Of a DNA stretch of 64,000 nucleotides, positions 27,680 through 36,511 are shown piece by piece; position 1 is the first letter of the stretch, and each line of letters opens with the position of its first letter. The position numbers and the translations under genes are program-made. The notes beneath the pieces were generated by a model. That model had not been told where the DNA came from. It made no database searches and was given only the letters and a program-made list of their open reading frames with translations. Source of the stretch: Polyangiaceae bacterium (GTDB lineage: Bacteria; Myxococcota_A; Polyangia; Polyangiales; Polyangiaceae); the NCBI GenBank assembly GCA_015075635.1, contig JABTUA010000001.1, forward strand, positions 1,922,001 through 1,986,000. The letters are read 5' to 3'.

Positions 27680-28147
27680 TCACGCGCGTTCCAGCACGAG
27701 ATAGCGGAGCCCCGCCAGGCCGGCCCGCTCCTCGAGCAGACGGAAGCCGGCCAGATCCGGTTCGAAGCGCGTGTCGCCGGGCGGAGCGCCCGGGATCCGG
27801 GTCAGGTAGACGCGCCTCACCCGTGGCCAGGCCGCCGCGAAGAGCGCTGCTCCACCGATCACGAAGGGCTCCGGATCGAGAGCGAACGCGAGCTCGAGCG
27901 CCGCGTCGAGGGAAGTGGCCACGCGCGCGCCGGCCGGCGCGACGAGGCGCGAGCTCAGCACCACGTTCTCGCGACCGGGCAGCGCGCTTCCGACCTCCTC
28001 CCAGGTGCGGCGACCCATGAGCACGGCGTGGCCCCAGGTGGTGAGGCGGAAGTGCTCGCGGTCTTCGGGATGGTCCCAGGGCAGCCGCCCTGCGCTGCCG
28101 ATCACGCCGTTGTCTGCGACGGCCAGGATGGCTTGCAGCAGGCTCAA
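27680..28147 (-). CDS. folA: Dihydrofolate reductase
   Basis: This enzyme reduces dihydrofolate to tetrahydrofolate with NADPH. The 155-residue protein has the normal length and motifs: AVADNGVIGSAGRLPWDHPE near the N-terminus, the substrate-binding Asp/Arg region DREHFRLTTW, VLMGRRTWEEVG, the NADPH-binding FVIGGAALF and a C-terminal LVLERA strand. The start is a TTG at 28147 that overlaps the purH stop (TTGA), so the two genes are translationally coupled. PurH consumes 10-formyl-tetrahydrofolate, which fits this pairing. Confidence 0.92.
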   Translation of the reverse strand: MSLLQAILAVADNGVIGSAGRLPWDHPEDREHFRLTTWGHAVLMGRRTWEEVGSALPGRENVVLSSRLVAPAGARVATSLDAALELAFALDPEPFVIGGAALFAAAWPRVRRVYLTRIPGAPPGDTRFEPDLAGFRLLEERAGLAGLRYLVLERA

Positions 28148-29709
28148 TGCCGGAAGTGCCTCACGTTCGTGAACACCATCGCGAGCCCCAGGCGGTTCGC
28201 GGCGGCGATCACGTCGGCGTCCTTCTTGCTGCCGCCGGGCTGCGCGACCGCGGTGATGCCGGCGGCGGCGGCGGTCTCGACGCCGTCGGGGAAGGGGAAA
28301 AAGGCGTCGGACGCGAGCACGCTGCCGTGAGCCCGCTCGCCGGCGGTCTTCACCGCGACCTCTACCGCGAGCACGCGCGCGGTCTGGCCGCCGCCGATGC
28401 CGGCGGTCACGAACGTGCCGGGCTTCTCGCTCGGGCGGGCGAGCACGATGGCGTTGCTCTTCACGTGCTTGACCACGCGCCAGGCGAACTCCAGGCTGGC
28501 GAGCTCCGCGTCGGTCGGAGCTCGCTCGGTGACGACCTTGCCCCTCTCGACCTCGCCAGCGCCGCTCGCGTCGCGGTCTTGAAGCACGTAGCCGCCGCCG
28601 ATGCGCTTGGCCTGCCGCGCTCGGTGGTCCTTGCCGAGCCAGGGGCCGGTGGCCAGGAGGCGCAACGCGCTCTTGGCGCGCAGCCGCTCCAAGGCGGCGG
28701 GCGCGAACCCCGGAGCGATCACGCACTCCAGGAAGGTCTCGGCGAGCAAGGCCGCCGTGGCCTCGTCCACCTCGCGGTTCAGTGCCACGATGCCGCCGAA
28801 CGCGCTCATGGCGTCGGCGTCCCGGGCCGCGCGGTAGGCGTCGGCCAGGCTCGGCGCGATCGCCACGCCGCAGGGGCTGGTGTGCTTGACGACCACGGCC
28901 CCGGGCGCGTCGAGCTCGCGCACCGCGTCGAGGGCCGCCTCGGCGTCCACCAGGTTGTTGAAGGAGAGCTCCTTGGCGCCGCTGCCCAGGCTCTGTGCGC
29001 GCGCGAGCGAGCCGTCGAGCGCGCTCCGGTCGCGGTAGAAGGCGGCGCCTTGGTGCGGGTTCTCGCCGTAGCGCAGGCCGTAGCCCTTCTCGAGGGGCCA
29101 GGTCAGGTAACGCGGCCAGCCGTCGGCCTCGCCCTGGGCGCTGAGCCAGCCGCTGATCGCGGCGTCATACGCGGCCGTGTGCGCGAAGACCTTGGCGGCG
29201 AGCCGCTGGCGCGTCTCGGGCGTGGTGCTGCCGTCGGCCTCGAGCTCGGCGAGCACGCCGGCGTAGTCGCTGGGATCGCACAGCACGGTGACCCGCGCGT
29301 GGTTCTTCGCCGCCGAGCGCAGCATGCTGGGTCCGCCGATGTCGATGTTCTCGATCAGCTCCTCGAACTTCGCGCCGGGCTTGGCGAGCGTCTGCTCGAA
29401 CGGGTAGAGGTTCACGACCACGAGGTCGATGAAGCGCGCGCCGATGCGCTCCAGATCCGCTTCGTCCGTGCCTTCGCGCGCGAGCAGCGCGCCGTGCACG
29501 CGCGGGTGCAGGGTCTTGACGCGGCCGTCCATCACCTCCGGCGAGCCGGTGTAGCTCTCGACGCTCTCGACCGGGATGCCCGCGGCCTCGAGCGCCTTGA
29601 ACGTCCCACCCGTGGAGAGCAGCGCGACGTCGCGTTTCACGAGCTCCCGAGCGAATTCCACTAGACCGGTCTTGTCTGACACCGAGAGCAAGGCGCGTCG
29701 AATCGGCAT
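28144..29709 (-). CDS. purH: Bifunctional AICAR transformylase / IMP cyclohydrolase
   Basis: PurH catalyses the last two steps of purine synthesis: it formylates AICAR using 10-formyl-tetrahydrofolate and then closes the ring to IMP. The 521-residue protein has the cyclohydrolase (MGS-like) domain at about 1-145 ([45 protein letters not shown]) and the transformylase domain after it ([40 protein letters not shown]). Cytoplasmic. It is followed by folA with a four-base overlap. A good promoter lies immediately upstream with almost no leader. Confidence 0.96.
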   Translation of the reverse strand: MPIRRALLSVSDKTGLVEFARELVKRDVALLSTGGTFKALEAAGIPVESVESYTGSPEVMDGRVKTLHPRVHGALLAREGTDEADLERIGARFIDLVVVNLYPFEQTLAKPGAKFEELIENIDIGGPSMLRSAAKNHARVTVLCDPSDYAGVLAELEADGSTTPETRQRLAAKVFAHTAAYDAAISGWLSAQGEADGWPRYLTWPLEKGYGLRYGENPHQGAAFYRDRSALDGSLARAQSLGSGAKELSFNNLVDAEAALDAVRELDAPGAVVVKHTSPCGVAIAPSLADAYRAARDADAMSAFGGIVALNREVDEATAALLAETFLECVIAPGFAPAALERLRAKSALRLLATGPWLGKDHRARQAKRIGGGYVLQDRDASGAGEVERGKVVTERAPTDAELASLEFAWRVVKHVKSNAIVLARPSEKPGTFVTAGIGGGQTARVLAVEVAVKTAGERAHGSVLASDAFFPFPDGVETAAAAGITAVAQPGGSKKDADVIAAANRLGLAMVFTNVRHFRH

Positions 29710-29717
29710 GGCGCGTC

Positions 29718-29745
29718 GCTATAGCGGAGGACGGTGCGGCGTCAA
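29718..29745 (-). promoter_or_regulatory. Promoter of purH-folA, near-leaderless
   Basis: On the minus strand TTGACG (29740-29745) and TATAGC (29718-29723) are 16 bases apart, a good housekeeping-sigma match. Transcription would begin around 29711, within a few bases of the purH ATG at 29709, so the message would be leaderless or nearly so. Confidence 0.55.
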
Positions 29746-29764
29746 TCATGTATGCTGCGCCGCC

Positions 29765-30289
29765 ATGCGACGGACCTTCACTGGCTTTTTGGGCGCGTTT
29801 TCCCTGGCTGCCGCGCTCGTGGCGGCGGCTTGCTCGTCGGACGACTCGAGCGGCGGGGGCGGCGGCGACCCGATCTACGAGCCCGCCGGCAACGGCCTGC
29901 CGATGGGTGAGAGCGAGGCCTGCAAGGCCATCACCGACGCCGAGGACGCGAAGCGCGCCGCGCTCTCCTGCGGTCCGGTGACCCGGCCGCCCTGTCCGGG
30001 CTACCTCGCCAAGTCGAACCCAACCTGCTCCCAGTACGATCAGGGCACGGTGGAGGCGTGCGTCGCGTACATCGCCGGGCACGCGAGCTGCGACGCGCTC
30101 TCCAAGAAGAAGTGCGCGGTCAAGGTCCTCGCCGGCTCCGCCCCGAACGGCTGCCCGGTGTTCGACGCCGGGCCCGACGCGCCGGAGGACTCGGGGCAGG
30201 ACGCGACGGAGGACGCCGAGGTCGACGCCGGCGCCGATGCAGGCGACGACGCACCCGCAGAAGCGGCCAGCGACGCGCTGGCGGATTAG
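29765..30289 (+). CDS. Cys-containing lipoprotein with an Asp/Ala tail
   Basis: A 174-residue putative lipoprotein starting at the ATG at 29765; the frame is open upstream only as antisense of purH. The signal ends in LVAAAC, followed by a Ser/Asp/Gly linker. The central region holds eight Cys residues (ACKAIT, SCGPVTRPPC, TCSQ, ACVAYIAGHASC, KCAV, GCPVF), suggesting disulfides, and the C-terminus is a run rich in Asp, Ala and Glu. The architecture matches the lipoprotein at 2150-2641. Function unknown. It converges on the pseudouridine synthase gene, overlapping it by four bases. Confidence 0.75.
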   Translation: MRRTFTGFLGAFSLAAALVAAACSSDDSSGGGGGDPIYEPAGNGLPMGESEACKAITDAEDAKRAALSCGPVTRPPCPGYLAKSNPTCSQYDQGTVEACVAYIAGHASCDALSKKKCAVKVLAGSAPNGCPVFDAGPDAPEDSGQDATEDAEVDAGADAGDDAPAEAASDALAD

Positions 30290-31302
30290 CCCCGCGCCCG
30301 CCAGAACGCCGCGAGATCCGCCGGCAGCGGCGACTCGAGCAGCAACTCCTCGCCCGTGAGCGCGTGGGTCAGGCGGTAGCGGTGCGCGTGGAGGGCGTGA
30401 CGCGGCAGCTCCAGCCGCGCCAGATCCGCCTCGCTGAGCTCGCCGTCCGCCGCCCGCGCGAGCATGCGCTCGTCGGGCCCGTACAGCTTGTCGCCGACGA
30501 TGGGCGTGCCGGTGGCGCTGAGGTGCAACCGGATCTGGTGTTGCCGGCCGGTGTGCAACCGACAGCAAACCAAGCCGTAGCCGCCCCGGGCCTCGAGCAG
30601 CGTGACCTCGGTGCGGGCCTCCAGCCCGCCTCGACCCGCCACGCGCATCTTCACTCTGAGGGAGTTGTCCGGGTCGAGCTCGAGCGGCAGCTCGACCAAG
30701 CCGCTCTCCGGGACGCCCCAGGTGATGGCCAGGTAGTCCTTCACCATCTCCAGCGGGGCCTGCCCTTTGCCCGAAGCCGCGGTGCGGTCCTCGAGCTGCT
30801 TCTTGAAGGCGCGGTCCGCCTCCGGAGTCTTGGCCACGAGCAGTAGGCCGCTGGTCTCGCGATCGATGCGGTGGATGAGCGAGAAGAACTCCCCGGGTCG
30901 GGACTTCTGGAGCACCTTCACCACCGTCGAGTGGTGGTGGCGCGCCGTGGGGTGGACCGCCATCAGCGCCGGCTTGTCGATCACGAGCAGGTGGGCGTCC
31001 TCGTACACCACGCCGAGCTCCTGCGGAGCATCCTGCTCTTCGAAGGGCATCCGCCAGAGCACGATGCGGTCTTCGGCGCGGACGCGATCGTTGTGCCTGA
31101 GCTTCTTTCCGCTGGGCGAAAACGCAGTGTTCTCGATGATCGAGCGGGCGCGGGTGCGGCTGGTGTTGCGGAGCTGGGTCGCCAGGAACACGTCCAGCCG
31201 CATGCCCTCCGACTCCGGCGGCACGCGTACGACGCGCACGATGGCGTCCGGCGGGATGCCGGTCGGACGCACCAGCTCGGATTCGTCGTCTTCGCCGCTC
31301 AT
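30286..31302 (-). CDS. RluD-type pseudouridine synthase
   Basis: A 338-residue RNA-modifying enzyme that isomerises uridine to pseudouridine in ribosomal or transfer RNA. Residues about 35-95 form an S4 RNA-binding domain (RLDVFLATQLRNTSRTRARS). The catalytic domain has the RluA/RluD signature HRIDRETSGLLLVAK, where the second Asp-type position is the catalytic Asp. It is followed by HTGRQHQIRLHL and IVGDKLYG, also family-typical. Compared with E. coli RluD there are about 20 extra N-terminal acidic residues. The exact target base cannot be assigned. Confidence 0.93.
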   Translation of the reverse strand: MSGEDDESELVRPTGIPPDAIVRVVRVPPESEGMRLDVFLATQLRNTSRTRARSIIENTAFSPSGKKLRHNDRVRAEDRIVLWRMPFEEQDAPQELGVVYEDAHLLVIDKPALMAVHPTARHHHSTVVKVLQKSRPGEFFSLIHRIDRETSGLLLVAKTPEADRAFKKQLEDRTAASGKGQAPLEMVKDYLAITWGVPESGLVELPLELDPDNSLRVKMRVAGRGGLEARTEVTLLEARGGYGLVCCRLHTGRQHQIRLHLSATGTPIVGDKLYGPDERMLARAADGELSEADLARLELPRHALHAHRYRLTHALTGEELLLESPLPADLAAFWRARG

Positions 31303-31329
31303 GACGATCGCGATCTGACGATGATGCGC

Positions 31330-32217
31330 CTAATCCCCGCGCCGGATCTCCGTGCCCACGCCGCGGTCAGTGAAGATCTCGAGCAGGAGCGCGTGGCTCC
31401 GGCGGCCGTCGATGATGTGCACCTTCTCGACCCCCTCGGCGACGGCGTCCAGGGCGCAGCGCACCTTCGGGATCATGCCGCCGCGGATCACGTCGCGGGC
31501 GATCAACGACTCCGCCTCACGAGCGCCCAGAGACGAGAGCAGCGTGCCGCCGGCGTCCTTCACGCCTTCCACGTCGGTCATCAGCACCAGCTTGGCGGCG
31601 CCCAGCGCCCCGGCGATGCGACCGGCGGCGGTGTCCGCGTTGACGTTGAGCGCGTGTCCTTCGGCGTCCACCGCCACCGGAGCGATGACCGGCAGGAAGC
31701 CGCTGTCGAGCAGCTTGTCCACGATACGGGGCTCCACGGTCTCGACGTCGCCGACGCGCCCCAAATCCACCAGCACGTCCGCTCCGCTCGGGTCCTTGGC
31801 CGGGACCTCCGACAGCCGCTCGCCTCGCATGAAGTGATCGTCCTTGCCGCTGAGCCCCACCGCGCGGCCACCGTGCTTGCAGATCAGGCCCACGATGTCC
31901 TGGTTCACGGCGCCGCCCAGCACCATCTCGACGACCTCCATGGTCGCGTCGTCGGTGACGCGCAGCCCGGCCTGGAAAGACGACGAGATCCCCATGCGCT
32001 CGAGCATCTGGTCGATCTGAGGCCCGCCGCCGTGGACGACGACGATCCGAATGCCGACGTAGCGGAGCAAGCACACGTCGCGCGCGAAGCTCTCCTTGAG
32101 CTCGGCGTCGACCATGGCGTGGCCGCCGTATTTGACCACGAAGGTCCGGCCCTGGAAGCGCCGGATGTAAGGCAGCGCTTCGTGGAGGATTTTGGCCTTC
32201 TCGACCAGCTCGTCCAT
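31330..32217 (-). CDS. argB: Acetylglutamate kinase
   Basis: ArgB phosphorylates N-acetylglutamate in arginine synthesis. The 295-residue protein is of normal length for the family, with FVVKYGGHAM near residue 26 (phosphate-binding Lys), VVVHGGGPQID near 60 (Gly-rich loop), FQAGLRVTD, LNVNADTAAGRIAGAL and TDVEGVKD. The N-terminal helix (AKILHEALPYIRRF) is the extension seen in arginine-inhibited hexameric forms, so feedback inhibition is possible. No other arg gene is adjacent. It is 27 bases from the pseudouridine synthase start and may be co-transcribed with it. Confidence 0.95.
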   Translation of the reverse strand: MDELVEKAKILHEALPYIRRFQGRTFVVKYGGHAMVDAELKESFARDVCLLRYVGIRIVVVHGGGPQIDQMLERMGISSSFQAGLRVTDDATMEVVEMVLGGAVNQDIVGLICKHGGRAVGLSGKDDHFMRGERLSEVPAKDPSGADVLVDLGRVGDVETVEPRIVDKLLDSGFLPVIAPVAVDAEGHALNVNADTAAGRIAGALGAAKLVLMTDVEGVKDAGGTLLSSLGAREAESLIARDVIRGGMIPKVRCALDAVAEGVEKVHIIDGRRSHALLLEIFTDRGVGTEIRRGD

Positions 32218-32247
32218 GCGGCCGCGGAGCGTAGCCGACCCCCGGGT

Positions 32248-32298
32248 CGAGCGCCCGTCACAGTTTGCTCTCCCGCATTCCCGAGGCCGAGCGCCCGT
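32248..32298 (+). repeat. 11-bp direct repeat between argB and the GT5 gene
   Basis: CGAGCGCCCGT occurs at 32248-32258 and again at 32288-32298, a 40-base period, in the 98-base divergent gap. It may be paired regulatory sites or chance in GC-rich DNA. Confidence 0.3.
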
Positions 32299-32315
32299 GA
32301 TACACCGCCGCCACG

Positions 32316-33701
32316 ATGGAAATCCTGATGGTCGCGCTGGAGCTCAGCCCGTTCGTCCGCGAGACGGAGGCGGCGGACGCGGTTCAGTCCCTGGCCAAAG
32401 CCCTGCGACAGCTCGGACACAACGTGACCGTCGCGATCCCGCGTCAGCCCGGCTTCGAGGAGTCCGGGCTCCTGATGGCGCGGCGCCTCACGCCGCTGCC
32501 CCTGCCGGGAGGCGGCGAGGTTCCGGTGCTCGACGCCCAGCTGCCCTCGGGCGTGACGGTCACGCTGTTCGACGCCCCGGTGCTCTTCGACCGCCCGTCT
32601 CCCTACTCGGTGGCTGGCGTCGATCACCCCGACAATGCCAAGCGCTTCGCGCTCCTCGGGCAGGCCGCCGCGGCGTTGGTGCGGCAGCGCGCCCAGCAGG
32701 GGACGGCGTTCGACATCGTCCACCTGCACGACGCGGCCGCGGCGCTCGTCCCGGCGGCGCTCGCGCGCGTGCCGGGACCCAGCGTGCCGACGGTGCTCAC
32801 CATCCACGACGCCACGCGCCAGGGAGCCTTCGACGCCGGCGACGCCGAGGGACTGCTCGAGGAGCTCAAGGCCGACCCGAACCTGCTCAGGGCCGGCGTC
32901 GCGCAGGCCGACGCCGTCACGACGGTCTCTCCGACCTACGCGGCCGAGCTCGGTGCGAGCTTCTCGGATCTCACTCAGGGCAAGCCGCTGACCGGCATCG
33001 TGAACGGCATCGACTACGCCGTCTACAACCCGGCCACGGACTCCGCGTTGCCCAGCCGCTACGACGCCGAGGACGCCTCCCACAAGGGGATCTGCAAGAG
33101 CGCCGTCTTGCGCGAGCTGGAGCTGCCCATCGAGCTCGACCGCCCGCTCTTGTTGATCGACGGGCCGCTCCTGCCCGAGGGGGGCTCCGAGCTGATCCTC
33201 GCGGCGCTGCCCTCGCTCTTGAAGACGGAGCTCGCGATCGTAGTGGCCTCGGAGCTCCCGGCCGCGGTCGCCAAGAAGTTGCGCCTCACGCAGTCGCGGC
33301 GCCGGGACGACTTCGCGCTGGTGGAGCGGCCGAACGCCGCGGCCCTCCGGCGCTTGTACGCGGCCGCGGACATGGCGCTGTTCTGCCCGCGCCACGCGCC
33401 CTGCGGGCAGGGCCAGCTGGTCGCGCAGCGCTACGGCACGCTGCCGATCGCTCGCGCCGTGGGAGGCCTGATCGACACCGTGGTCGACTGCGACGCGTCC
33501 CTCGACACCGGGACGGGCTTCCTGTTCGACGACGAGACGGAAGCGGCGCTGCTCGGGGCGGTCGGTCGCGCGCTAGCGGCCTACGCCTCGCCTTCACTGC
33601 CGCGGCTCAGGCGCCGGATCATGCGCCTGGACGTCGGCTGGGACCGACCCGCCCGCCGCTACTTGCAGGTCTACCGCCAGGCGCTCGGCGCGGGGCGCTG
33701 A
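32316..33701 (+). CDS. Glycogen/starch-synthase-like (GT5) protein, probably degenerate
   Basis: A 461-residue GT-B fold protein related to GlgA. The N-terminal domain keeps the family opening (ILMVALELSPFVRE) and VHLHDAAAAL; the C-terminal domain keeps RYGTLPIARAVGGLIDTV and TGTGFLFDD. The two functional hallmarks are altered. The ADP-glucose-binding KTGGL motif near residue 15 is replaced by a sequence without Lys-Thr-Gly-Gly (ETEAADAVQ), and the catalytic Glu in EPCG is Ala in RHAPCGQGQL. It may be inactive, regulatory, or use another donor. The last 108 bases overlap the opposite-strand gene ending at 33594, yet the overlapped residues (DVGWDRPARRYLQVYRQAL) are family-typical. Confidence 0.85.
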   Translation: MEILMVALELSPFVRETEAADAVQSLAKALRQLGHNVTVAIPRQPGFEESGLLMARRLTPLPLPGGGEVPVLDAQLPSGVTVTLFDAPVLFDRPSPYSVAGVDHPDNAKRFALLGQAAAALVRQRAQQGTAFDIVHLHDAAAALVPAALARVPGPSVPTVLTIHDATRQGAFDAGDAEGLLEELKADPNLLRAGVAQADAVTTVSPTYAAELGASFSDLTQGKPLTGIVNGIDYAVYNPATDSALPSRYDAEDASHKGICKSAVLRELELPIELDRPLLLIDGPLLPEGGSELILAALPSLLKTELAIVVASELPAAVAKKLRLTQSRRRDDFALVERPNAAALRRLYAAADMALFCPRHAPCGQGQLVAQRYGTLPIARAVGGLIDTVVDCDASLDTGTGFLFDDETEAALLGAVGRALAAYASPSLPRLRRRIMRLDVGWDRPARRYLQVYRQALGAGR

Positions 33702-34550
33702 CTCGGCTGAGCGCTCTGCCAGGAGCAGCGCGAGCCAGAGCGCCCGGAGGCCCACGAGCGAGAAGACCACGGCCTGGTGCAGGAGCGTCACGGCGACGAC
33801 GCGCCAGGCCTCGGGGCGGCTCACGTCCAGGCGACCGACCAGCGGTGCCGCCAAGATCGGCAGCGCGAGCGAGCACGCGCCGATCAGGAGCCAGCCGCCA
33901 GAGAGCGCCCACACTTGCCGAGCCAGGCGCGTCCAGGCGCGGCGGACCGCCTCGAAGAAGCGAACCCCGCGCACCAGCTCCACCCGCACCAGATCCTCGA
34001 AGACCCCGAACAGGATCAGGACCGCCAAGACCGGCAGCGCGAGCGACAGAAGCGTCAGGTCGGTCCGACGCTCGTCCCAGAGCGAGCTCAGCCGGCGATC
34101 GAGCGCCGAGAGCCCCACCGCGGCGAGCACCGCCACGACCCCTTGGCAGAAGAGCCGAGAGCCGAAGGTCAGCGTGAACCGCGGCAGGAGCTCGATGCCA
34201 CGGCGGGTCCACTCGGCGGGGCCGCTCCGCTCGCGTTCGTCGAGGGCGACCAACAAGCCCGCAGCCGGGATCAGCGCCAGCCACCCGAGCACGCTGCCGA
34301 CGAGCATCGCGCCCCGGGCCTCGGAGGCGAGCACGCCGAACGAGAGCCGCAGCGACTCCAAGAGCTCGAGCCCGCCCGGGTCGAAGAGGATGGCGTCGCC
34401 CCGCGGGTGGCGGCTGGCGACCGGGGCGGTCAACGCTCGGGCGATGGGGCTTGCCAGGATCCACGCGCACAGCAGCCGGAGCGCGTAGGCATAGACGACG
34501 GCACCCAGGCAGCGCCGCGTCGTCCCGAAGGCTCGCCCGAGCGCGCTCAT
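33594..34550 (-). CDS. Polytopic membrane protein of unknown function
   Basis: A 318-residue inner-membrane protein with about five or six hydrophobic segments (for example ALRLLCAWILASPIARAL, MLVGSVLGWLALIPAAGLLV, VLAVLILFGVFEDLV, VWALSGGWLLIGACSLALP). No catalytic motif is recognised. The ATG at 34550 overlaps the stop of the upstream peptidase gene by four bases (ATGA). The final 36 residues, Ala/Pro-rich and hydrophilic, are encoded antisense to the end of the GT5 gene. It is the last gene of the long minus-strand run. Confidence 0.75.
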   Translation of the reverse strand: MSALGRAFGTTRRCLGAVVYAYALRLLCAWILASPIARALTAPVASRHPRGDAILFDPGGLELLESLRLSFGVLASEARGAMLVGSVLGWLALIPAAGLLVALDERERSGPAEWTRRGIELLPRFTLTFGSRLFCQGVVAVLAAVGLSALDRRLSSLWDERRTDLTLLSLALPVLAVLILFGVFEDLVRVELVRGVRFFEAVRRAWTRLARQVWALSGGWLLIGACSLALPILAAPLVGRLDVSRPEAWRVVAVTLLHQAVVFSLVGLRALWLALLLAERSAESAPRAERLAVDLQVAAGGSVPADVQAHDPAPEPRQ

Positions 34551-36511
34551 GGACCGAATGCCCCGAGGCCCAGCTGGGCCGCGTAGGTGAGCCGCTCGAG
34601 CGTGCGATGGCCGAACTCGTGCCGCTTCCTGCGCGCATTGTTGGCGAACGTCTCGTCCAACAGGATCGCGCGCTCGGGATCGACGATGGCCGCCACGAGC
34701 TCCTCGTCCCCGCGGGTATCGAAGGTCGCCCACTCCTCGCGACCGTCCCAGCGGCGTCGCTCCCGCTTGCCGGTCTGGAAGATCAGCTCGACGGTGACAG
34801 GAAAGCGCAGCGTGCCCTTGCGGCGCACCAGCGCGCGGCACGACTTCTCGGGGCGCTCCTCCGCCTTCTCTCGCGGTGTGGTCTTGCGCGCGTCGTCGTC
34901 ACCGAACACGCCGCTCGGCGCCGCGCTCTCGACGCAGGTGAGCTCGCCGAGCTCGTAGTCCACCCAGCCCTTCTCGAACAGCGCGGCGTGCAGGGCGTCG
35001 TGCGCGTCCGCGCCCACGTGCTCCCTCACGTCTCCCAGGAAGCTCTTCGGAGAAGGGTGGCGAAAGCGCTCGCGCCGCGTGTAGCTCTCGAATGCGCGCT
35101 CGAGGGCGGTGTGGCCCCAGGCGTTGCCGACGCTCTCGAGCGCGATGGACGTGCGGGCGTAGACCAGCGCGCCGACGCTGTTGAAGCCGGGAAAACGCGC
35201 GGCCGGCTGGGCGATGGCGGTGTCGTGTCCGCGCGGGATGGCCACGGCGCGCCGCGCCGCGCTGCCGGACACGCTGGCGCCGCCGAACGAGAACAACGAC
35301 GGCGGGCCATGGCGCGCGTCGAGCGCGCGCACCTCCGCGAAGGTGGTGAGGCCTTCGTCCAGGAACGGCCAGTCGTATTCGTTCGTGGCCACGATGCCCT
35401 GGAACCACTGATGGCCGAGCTCGTGCACGGTGACCCCCTCGACGGCGCGCACCCCGGACCAGGCGGCCCACCAGGGCCCACCGGTCGTAATGAAGGTGGG
35501 GTACTCCATGCCACCGGCGTTCTTGGCGTGCTCCGGCGGGTGGACCACGGTGAGGGTGGGGTGAGGGTAGGCTCCGTAGAGCCGGTTGAAGTGCGGCAGC
35601 GCGAAGCGCACTGCAAGAGCGCTGTCCCGGGCGTTCGCGTCGTGGCCGGGCGGGTAGAGGAAGCGAACTTCGACCCCTTCGACGCGCTCCAGGCGCTCGC
35701 GAAAGTCCGGCCAGGCGGTCCAGGCGAAGTCGTGGACCGAGTCGGCCTCGAACGACACGCGCCGCCGCGGCCCCAGGCTCTCGCTGTTGGTCTGCTTGCC
35801 GGTGGCGCCGACCACCATCTCGGCCGGAACGTCCAGCGTGACGCGGTAGCTGCCGAAGTCGGCATAGAACTCCGCTTGGGGATGGAAGGCGAAGTGCGCC
35901 CAGCGCCCGTCGGGCTCCCGGCGCGCGAGCTTGGGGAACCAGTGGCCGACCAGGTGGAAGCTGCCCGAGTAGCCGGTGCGCTCGACGATGCTCGGCAACC
36001 GGCTGGTCCACTCGAAGTCGATGGTCAGGGTCGCCCCGGGGGCCACCTCGCTCGGCAGCGGCAGGCGGATGTCGGTCTGATCGTCGGGGTCGTCGGGGCT
36101 CGTGCGCGCCGCGTCCGGCCACAGATCCTTGCCGCCGAGCTCGCGGATCGACAGCCGCGACACGTCGATGTAGCCCCAGTCCGAGGCGTGCTCCCCGCTC
36201 CGCCCCGCTCCGAACGGTGAGCGCAAGAACACCGTCTTGTCGTTCTTGAAGGCGTTCAAGTACAGGTGAAACCACAGCTCGCGCGTCGGCGTGGACGCCG
36301 TGTTGACCCAGGTCAGCGTGCCCTTCCCGGTGATCAGGTGGCCTGCGCTGTCGAGGCGCGCGTCGAGGACGTACGACGCGACGGCGGCCGCACGGGTGGG
36401 TGCCTCTGGCGCGGGCGGCGGGGGAGACAGGGTCTCGGCAGCGGCGCTCGAGAGCAGGAGCCCGAGGGCCGCGAGCGCGGCACCGGACAGCGTTTCAGCG
36501 AGGCGAGACAC
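34547..36511 (-). CDS. M1-family zinc metallopeptidase
   Basis: A 654-residue secreted peptidase. The GTG at 36511 starts a Sec-type signal (ALAALGLLLSSAAAET). The M1 layout follows: an N-terminal beta domain (RAAAVASYVLDARLDSAGHL), a GAMEN-like segment reading GGMEYPTF, and the zinc site HELGHQWF near residue 362 with the third ligand Glu in FLDEGLTTF about 19 residues later. All catalytic residues seem present, so it should be active in the periplasm or outside the cell. Its start overlaps the end of the upstream gene by 17 bases and its stop overlaps the next start by four. Confidence 0.9.
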   Translation of the reverse strand: MSRLAETLSGAALAALGLLLSSAAAETLSPPPPAPEAPTRAAAVASYVLDARLDSAGHLITGKGTLTWVNTASTPTRELWFHLYLNAFKNDKTVFLRSPFGAGRSGEHASDWGYIDVSRLSIRELGGKDLWPDAARTSPDDPDDQTDIRLPLPSEVAPGATLTIDFEWTSRLPSIVERTGYSGSFHLVGHWFPKLARREPDGRWAHFAFHPQAEFYADFGSYRVTLDVPAEMVVGATGKQTNSESLGPRRRVSFEADSVHDFAWTAWPDFRERLERVEGVEVRFLYPPGHDANARDSALAVRFALPHFNRLYGAYPHPTLTVVHPPEHAKNAGGMEYPTFITTGGPWWAAWSGVRAVEGVTVHELGHQWFQGIVATNEYDWPFLDEGLTTFAEVRALDARHGPPSLFSFGGASVSGSAARRAVAIPRGHDTAIAQPAARFPGFNSVGALVYARTSIALESVGNAWGHTALERAFESYTRRERFRHPSPKSFLGDVREHVGADAHDALHAALFEKGWVDYELGELTCVESAAPSGVFGDDDARKTTPREKAEERPEKSCRALVRRKGTLRFPVTVELIFQTGKRERRRWDGREEWATFDTRGDEELVAAIVDPERAILLDETFANNARRKRHEFGHRTLERLTYAAQLGLGAFGP

